From: an uncultured Ruminococcus sp.
Lineage (GTDB): Bacteria; Bacillota; Clostridia; Lachnospirales; Lachnospiraceae
DNA length: 38,011 nucleotides
Reading direction: 5' to 3'
NCBI GenBank assembly: GCA_904377845.1
Contig: CAJFGR010000018.1
Location: forward strand, 1-38,011
The stretch's first letter is position 1. Every line of letters begins with the position of its first letter. Shown piece after piece: positions 33,609 to 38,011 of this stretch. Below the pieces are notes generated by a model. It was given only the letters and a program-made list of their open reading frames with translations, did not search any database and was not told the origin of the DNA. The position numbers were made by a program, and so were the translations under genes.

Positions 33609-35199
33609 CCATCAACTCCTCCTCTTCCGATGACTGGATCTTTTTCTTTCTCCGCTTCAGCAGTACAGCCGTCACAACAGCCGTCGCTGCCGCTACAATG
33701 ACTATGACTGCTATAATAATCCCGACCGGACTTCCGGTCTCCTCCGGCACATCTGTCATCATCTCCATATCCGCAGGTTCCATCTCTGCCGTAACCAGCA
33801 TTGTGAAGGGCTGCTCAACCGAATATTCTTTGCCGGAATCATCTTCATAGGTTAGGACCAGCTTACAGTTAGACTCATCATAGGATTCCGTGACAGCGGT
33901 CACTATACCGTCGATCGTTCCCGTAGCGCCGGACTCCAGATTTCCGACAAACTGTTCCTCACCCTCGATAGCATCTCCCTCAAATCTTGCTTTTACATTG
34001 TACATCTTTACCCGTCCCAGATTGTAGAGGTTACAGGTAACATTTGCCTCTTCGTAGACCGCAACCGTATCGGGCATTACCTGGATCTCACTGAACTCAA
34101 ATCTGGCTTCCTGGGCAACCGGGATCGCAAGGCTTGACTCTCCTTCAAACTGTGTGGCGTTTCCGTCCTCATACTTCATCGTCATTGTAATGCTGTAAGG
34201 CTTCTGAACCAGGTCTGCACGGCTGTTCAGATCTATGGAAATATCCTTTGTTCCGTCCGCCGGTATTTTATCAAGATAGACCGAACTGGATCCTGATACC
34301 GGGAGAAATGCCGGTGCTTCCGCCGCTTCATCCGTTCCTGCGGCAGGCGCCTGAAAGTCAAAAAGCATATTTGTAACAGCTGTCTTTTTAGACGTGTTTT
34401 TCAGATGAATTACAAGTTTAAAGTTGCTCCCTGCCTTGACCGTACCCGGATCCGTATCGAATCCCGTAACAATGACACGGGGAACAGATCCGTCACCGGC
34501 TCCCCCTCCTCCTGTTGAGACAGGTTCACTGTTGTATATGCCGCCGTCATAGAACTCACCGCCGGACGAACCGCTGCCCGGATCGGCCGTATCGTTTCCG
34601 GAATCTCCGCCACCGGTTTTATTCCCTCCATCATCTTTATCGGGAGTATTTCCGGTCTGGGTATTTCCCTGAGTCTTATCTCCGCTTCCCGACGTGTCTT
34701 TCTTAGCTTCTGTCTTTACAAAGACATAGCGTTCGGTTTCATATACCTTATCGCCATCGTCATAGGTAAGCTTGAATACAAGTTTTAATGACTTGCCGGA
34801 GACATCATCTCTCACGGTCAGTGATTCATCTCCTTCACCCCATACCGCTTCAGCCTTTTTGCCTGCCGCAATCGTTCCGAGACTTTTGTCATAATTCAGC
34901 TGATCCATATCAAAGGGCCAGTCATCCGTACTGTTGATCACCGGAGCGATCGTAACATTCCGGGCATCTGTATTTCCCTTATTCAGAATATTGATTTTCA
35001 GAACAGCCTTCTCGCCCGCTTTGTAAACCGGAGTTTTCTGGTCGTCGCCCACACTGAGCACAATCCGGCTGAATTCTTTTGTCACCTGATCTTCCTGATC
35101 CGCTGCGGATCCCTCCGCGTGTACACCCGCAGGCAAAAACATAAACACAGACAGAATCAGGCAGAGAAGCATTGCTCCCGCTCTTTTTAACTGTTTCAT
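33565..35199 (-). CDS. exported adaptor-like surface protein with C-terminal membrane anchor
   Basis: A 544-residue protein with a signal peptide (basic MKQLKR, hydrophobic core, likely cleavage after Ala28 in GVHA), a beta-rich domain resembling CARDB or S-layer-type COG1361 modules, a Gly/Ser/Asp/Asn-rich linker (about 170-235), two or three more such modules, one membrane helix (about 491-514) and a charged cytoplasmic tail (RRKKK and acidic end). The modules repeat a motif of extended strands with GN/NTSKKTAV turns. It lies between the ATPase and the permease, so it likely works with them outside the membrane, in the place of a MacA-like adaptor. Family is inferred, not certain. Confidence 0.8.
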   Translation of the reverse strand: MKQLKRAGAMLLCLILSVFMFLPAGVHAEGSAADQEDQVTKEFSRIVLSVGDDQKTPVYKAGEKAVLKINILNKGNTDARNVTIAPVINSTDDWPFDMDQLNYDKSLGTIAAGKKAEAVWGEGDESLTVRDDVSGKSLKLVFKLTYDDGDKVYETERYVFVKTEAKKDTSGSGDKTQGNTQTGNTPDKDDGGNKTGGGDSGNDTADPGSGSSGGEFYDGGIYNSEPVSTGGGGAGDGSVPRVIVTGFDTDPGTVKAGSNFKLVIHLKNTSKKTAVTNMLFDFQAPAAGTDEAAEAPAFLPVSGSSSVYLDKIPADGTKDISIDLNSRADLVQKPYSITMTMKYEDGNATQFEGESSLAIPVAQEARFEFSEIQVMPDTVAVYEEANVTCNLYNLGRVKMYNVKARFEGDAIEGEEQFVGNLESGATGTIDGIVTAVTESYDESNCKLVLTYEDDSGKEYSVEQPFTMLVTAEMEPADMEMMTDVPEETGSPVGIIIAVIVIVAAATAVVTAVLLKRRKKKIQSSEEEELMDEVERFTEDERGEP

Positions 35200-35213
35200 A
35201 ACTTCTTCCTCTC

Positions 35214-35921
35214 TTATTCATTTTTCGCTGTATCGTGTGTATTAACATCAATCTTTACAATCTTACCGTCAATAATATGGAAAACCCGGTCTGCATACTC
35301 TGCCAGATGATCATCGTGCGTTACCATAACAAGAGTCTTTCCCTGCTCTGTCACCACTCTTCTCATAAGACGCATCACTTCTTCGGATGTATGAGAGTCA
35401 AGATTTCCTGTGGGTTCGTCCGCAAAAATGATATCCGAATCCGCCACCAGAGCTCTGGCCACGCCTACTCTCTGCTGCTGTCCGCCGGACATCTGGTTGG
35501 GCATATGTTTTTTGTGAGCGTTCAGTCCTACTTTTGAAAGCATCCTGTCTGCTTTCTGCATCCTTGTACTTCGCGGCTCCCCGCGGAACATCAGCGGCAG
35601 TGCCACATTTTCCAGTGCGTTCATGGTTCCGATCAGGTGAAAAGACTGAAAGATAAATCCCACATTTTCTCTGCGGAACCGGACAAGTTCGTCTTCTCCA
35701 AGCTTTTCGATATGCTTTCCGTTTATAATGACCTGCCCTTTTGTCGGTTTCTCCAGTCCTGCCAGCATATTAAGCAGGGTAGACTTACCCGACCCGCTTG
35801 TCCCGACAATTGCACAGAATTCGCCTTTTTGTATTTCAAAGCTCACTCCATCCAGCGCACGGACTACAGAATCACCGACTCTGTAGAGTTTGTAAAGATC
35901 TTTTACAGTGATTGCTCTTAT
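35214..35921 (-). CDS. ABC transporter ATPase (LolD/MacB type) with irregular start
   Basis: ATP-binding subunit for the downstream permease. Counting from codon 35921 it has 235 residues: Walker A GTSGSGKST (40-48), signature MSGGQ (144-148) and Walker B IIFADEP (164-170), with the LolD-like RENVGFIFQSFHLI. The normal N-terminal strand and A-loop aromatic (RAITVKDLYKLYRVG) are present in frame, but there is no ATG in that frame: the codon where homologues would start is ATA (35921-35919), and the ATG at 35926-35924 reads into a stop two codons later. A GTG at 35846 is the first standard in-frame start and would remove 25 residues. GGAGAGGGGGAG precedes the ATA/ATG. This is a true oddity or a single-base sequence error. 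Confidence 0.85.
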   Translation of the reverse strand: MRAITVKDLYKLYRVGDSVVRALDGVSFEIQKGEFCAIVGTSGSGKSTLLNMLAGLEKPTKGQVIINGKHIEKLGEDELVRFRRENVGFIFQSFHLIGTMNALENVALPLMFRGEPRSTRMQKADRMLSKVGLNAHKKHMPNQMSGGQQQRVGVARALVADSDIIFADEPTGNLDSHTSEEVMRLMRRVVTEQGKTLVMVTHDDHLAEYADRVFHIIDGKIVKIDVNTHDTAKNE

Positions 35922-36019
35922 CGCATTCTCCCCCTCTCCTAAGATAGTTTTATTATATTTTAAGGTATGAATTGGAATATTTTAGAAAGGAAATTATGAA
36001 GTTTTTCTTAAGATGAATT

Positions 36020-36041
36020 CAGTCCGCACTAATGCGGACTG
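36020..36041. terminator. hairpin after the 77-residue gene
   Basis: CAGTCCGCA and TGCGGACTG form a perfect 9-bp stem with a 4-base loop, starting nine bases past the stop. No clear T-run follows on the minus strand. Confidence 0.55.
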
Positions 36042-36049
36042 AGTACGAT

Positions 36050-36283
36050 TTATTCGTCAAATTCTAATGTCAGATACTTGAAGCGGTCATCGCTCCATTT
36101 CTTTACGACTTTTCCTGATCTGGTTTTCAGCCGCTCACGGTTCTTAAAATTGCCGCTGGCTCCATATGCGTGCTCAAGCATATACCAGTAGGACGTGGGG
36201 AGTTTGTTCTCTTCCACTTCCAGAATATCTCCGATCTCGCAGCAGTCCGGCTGCTCGGTTGTAAAATCCATTAATCTTGCCAT
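36050..36283 (-). CDS. small protein of unknown function
   Basis: A 77-residue acidic then basic protein with a CC pair (PDCCEIGDILEVEENKLPTSYWYMLEHA), and a C-terminal RSGKVVKKWSDDRFKYLTLEFDE that looks like a small beta domain. I do not recognise the family. AAAGGAG lies 12 bases before the ATG, a little far. It has a plausible promoter of its own (36346-36374) with a perfect palindrome in the spacer, and a hairpin downstream. This arrangement supports a real, regulated single gene. Confidence 0.7.
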   Translation of the reverse strand: MARLMDFTTEQPDCCEIGDILEVEENKLPTSYWYMLEHAYGASGNFKNRERLKTRSGKVVKKWSDDRFKYLTLEFDE

Positions 36284-36345
36284 TGTCTCTGCGCACTCCT
36301 TTTTGCCCTGTATAATGCCCCATCTGCTTTCCCGATGCTTACTCC

Positions 36346-36374
36346 ATTATACAGGAGTCTCCTGTACTTTTCCA
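36346..36374 (-). promoter_or_regulatory. promoter of the 77-residue gene with a 17-bp palindrome in the spacer
   Basis: TGGAAA (36369-36374) and a perfect TATAAT (36346-36351) on the minus strand, 17 bp apart. The spacer contains TACAGGAGTCTCCTGTA (36350-36366), an 8-1-8 palindrome that overlaps the edge of the -10 box and would be an ideal operator. It does not match an operator I know. Confidence 0.65.
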
Positions 36375-36429
36375 GCCTATTATTTTCTCTGCCCCGGAGC
36401 CGCCGAATCCAGCTGTCATCGGTACTGTC

Positions 36430-37308
36430 TCAGTAACATTCCCGGAATATCTCCAGTATTTCCGAGGATCCCAGCCTGCGGTAACTTCCCTGAGAGTAAT
36501 GGCAGGAATCTGCAATTTCCTTCAGTTCGGACGGATCTTTCACGCCCAGCTCCCTCAACGTCTTCGGAAGCCCGATCTCACTGATAAATCCGGAAAGAGC
36601 TTCAATACCCGCCTCGGCGAGTTCTGCATCCGTCTTGTCATTCTGCCGGATCCCCCATACATTTCGTGCAAATCTGGCGAACTTTTTTAAACCGCTTCTG
36701 TAAATATGGCGGTAGTACGCCGGATGAAGCACTGCCACTGCCTGTCCGTGGTTACAGTCCGTATAGGCTCCGAGCTGATGAGCCATCAGATGACAGGTAA
36801 AATCACATTTCTTGCCCAGTTTAATCAAACGGTTCTCCGACAGCATGGAATCCCAGAACAGATTACTCCTTGCCATATAATTCTCCGGATCATCAAGTGC
36901 AAGTCTTGTATTGCGGATCACACTGCGCATCAGTGCTTCTGCGATCTCATCGGACACATTCTGTTCATCCGGCTCGCTGAAATAGGTTTCCATAATATGG
37001 GACAGACTTTCAAAGGCCCCGCCGATCCCGAGAATGAGCTGTACGCCACTGTTCTTCGCCAGGCGCGCTCCTTCCATGACTTTTCCGTATACAGGATTCG
37101 GCATGATCCCGGAAAATTCCACTACATTTTTTCCGGATTTTATCAGGATATTCAGGATTTCATCATAGATACCGTTCTTCTTGACAGACCCCTCCCCGTA
37201 AGCCATCATGACCGTATCACAGTCTTTCACCAGGCTGGTCAGAAACTCCTTCACGCATCCCGTCCCGAAAAAAACTTTTGTCCTATTTTCATAGATAAAG
37301 TTATTCAT
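36430..37308 (-). pseudogene. iron-containing alcohol dehydrogenase with large internal deletion
   Basis: An in-frame 292-residue remnant of an iron-type alcohol dehydrogenase of the BdhA/YqhD branch, normally about 385-390 residues. Residues 1-96 match the N-terminal domain and end at LILGIGG. The sequence then jumps at residue 97 (about 37017-37022) straight to AFESLSHIMETYFS. Roughly 95 residues are gone, including the GGGS nucleotide loop and the middle of the protein. The first metal ligand, normally Asp in a DxxxH motif, reads Glu (ESLSH). The later metal histidines (AHQLGAYTDCNHG) remain. The reading frame is kept, so a protein could still be made but is unlikely to be an active dehydrogenase. 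GGAGG lies 11 bases before the ATG. Confidence 0.8.
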
Positions 37309-37349
37309 CTTCTGAAAAACCTCCTCTGATGCCTTCTGCTTCTATTATA

Positions 37350-37377
37350 GAAAAAAGAGACTTCGTACAGAAGTCTC
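37350..37377 (-). terminator. terminator after the LysR remnant
   Basis: GAGACTTC (37357-37364) pairs with GAAGTCTC (37370-37377) and is followed on the minus strand by TTTTTTC. A TATAAT (37344-37349) just beyond it may serve the dehydrogenase gene, with TTCTGT 17 bp upstream inside the hairpin. Confidence 0.85.
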
Positions 37378-37406
37378 CATTAGTTTTGCAGTTATTACCC
37401 TGCGCT

Positions 37407-37915
37407 TTATACTGCTTTTTTAACCGCTTTTAAAAAACGCTTTACCAGATTCGACGGTTCCGTGGAATATAATACTCCGTAAGGGATCGTATATTTCCAT
37501 TCCACGGGAATGATTTTCAGCAGGGGATGGGCATCCTTCCAGTTCTCCACAGCCATCAGAATTTCGTTACTGTTTTTTCTCCGTACAGATCCTGAACTGT
37601 CTGAATTTCTTTACCTGCGAGCCGGTGATTGACTGACACCGCACAGCATATCCTCTGCCTGGAAAGTTCCATACCCTGACACTGACGCAGTTTCAGCATT
37701 GTCTCATCGAAAATTCCACCGACTACATCAATATTTGTTCCCAGGTTCTTCAGGATCTCTCTTGCATTTTCCTGAGTATTCATATACGGGATCATCTGCA
37801 GACGGATATCCGGATAATCTTTCTGAATTCTTGACCAGATTTTGACCAGAGGTGCTGCCGGAGTCATTGGCGAGGTTCCGATCCTGATAATATTGTCCTT
37901 CTCCTCCATCGCTGT
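37407..37915 (-). pseudogene. LysR-type regulator remnant, 5'-truncated and frameshifted
   Basis: Only the effector-binding part of a LysR-type regulator remains. The frame from 37909 reads EEKDNIIRIGTSPMTPAAPLVKIW and on to VQDLYGEK, then stops at 37556. A second frame, entered at about 37565-37575, continues as NEILMAVENWKDAHPLLKI and ends with LVKRFLKAVKKAV and a TAA at 37407-37409. Compared with the family about 40 residues are missing at the junction and the frame changes. The whole N-terminal helix-turn-helix is missing: where it should be, the 24-bp repeat at 37921-38011 begins. It cannot be a working regulator as it stands. Confidence 0.8.
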
Positions 37916-37920
37916 GCGTG

Positions 37921-38011
37921 GTAAGGTGATTTTACAGTCACAGGGTAAGGAGTTTTTTACATGGCACGGTAAGGACTTTTTTACATGACAGAGTAAGGAG
38001 TTTTTTACATC
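37921..38011. repeat. 24-bp tandem repeat at the right edge
   Basis: Four units start at 37921, 37945, 37969 and 37993, the last cut by the window end. The common core is GTAAGGAGTTTTTTAC followed by an eight-base ATGRCASR-type tail; unit 1 is the most diverged. Each core has GTAA/TTAC ends and is nearly palindromic. The period is a multiple of three, but one plus-frame reading contains a stop, so it is not a simple coding repeat. The array probably continues beyond the window. Confidence 0.9.

Noticed and set aside
37921-38011. CRISPR array at the right edge
   Set aside because: Units are strictly tandem with 24-bp period and no unique spacers; no cas genes in the window.

Overview
The window looks like chromosomal DNA of a gut Lachnospiraceae bacterium (Clostridium cluster XIVa: the Blautia, Dorea, Mediterraneibacter or Clostridium scindens type). 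The evidence is sigma-A style promoters, AGGAGG-type ribosome binding sites, a T-box in front of leuS, a glycine riboswitch, diaminopimelate dehydrogenase, a DUF3793/flavodoxin pair, bacterial microcompartment (BMC) shell genes and class III ribonucleotide reductase. Species was not determined. Most genes lie on the minus strand. There is no phage, CRISPR array, tRNA or rRNA gene that I could see.

Layout, left to right. 1-530: a partial minus-strand gene start, a cluster of TTCGGYATA repeats with a perfect 20-bp palindrome, and a decayed IS3-family transposase end. 736-3676: a minus-strand cluster udp, deoC, two EutS/PduU-like shell proteins and a EutP-like GTPase, which together suggest nucleoside or deoxyribose breakdown linked to a microcompartment. 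3849-6610: leuS with its T-box leader. 6618-9578: nrdG and nrdD with a candidate tandem NrdR-box promoter. 9779-11505: an AGCS amino-acid symporter behind a glycine riboswitch. 11522-12477: rhaD with a four-copy GTTGTTT operator array. 12517-15144: ferritin, a ZIP metal transporter, and a DUF3793/flavodoxin pair with a Fur-like box. 15225-20510: a small P-loop protein, a large membrane-anchored protein of unknown role, and the TrkH/TrkA potassium uptake system. 20582-22845: an EF-G-2-type GTPase. 22982-25548: tyrA and aroA (aromatic amino acids). 25546-25920: a roughly 375-bp imperfect palindrome that fills the gap between two convergent genes from stop codon to stop codon. 25918-32077: an L-arabinose cluster (araR, araD, araA, FGGY kinase) interrupted by ddh with its own promoter. 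32127-35921: an ABC transporter operon with an exported adaptor-like protein. 36020-38011: a small conserved-looking gene behind a palindromic promoter, an iron-alcohol dehydrogenase with a large internal deletion, a broken LysR-type regulator, and a 24-bp tandem repeat running off the window edge.

How the genes fit together: the window mixes housekeeping functions (leucyl-tRNA synthetase, anaerobic dNTP synthesis, aromatic and lysine biosynthesis, potassium uptake) with catabolic modules (nucleosides, rhamnose, arabinose) and metal-responsive genes. The two ends show decay: an insertion-sequence remnant on the left, and deleted, frameshifted genes beside a tandem repeat on the right. The least explained elements are the long palindrome at 25546-25920, the isolated shell-protein set beside deoC, and the 24-bp repeat at the right edge.
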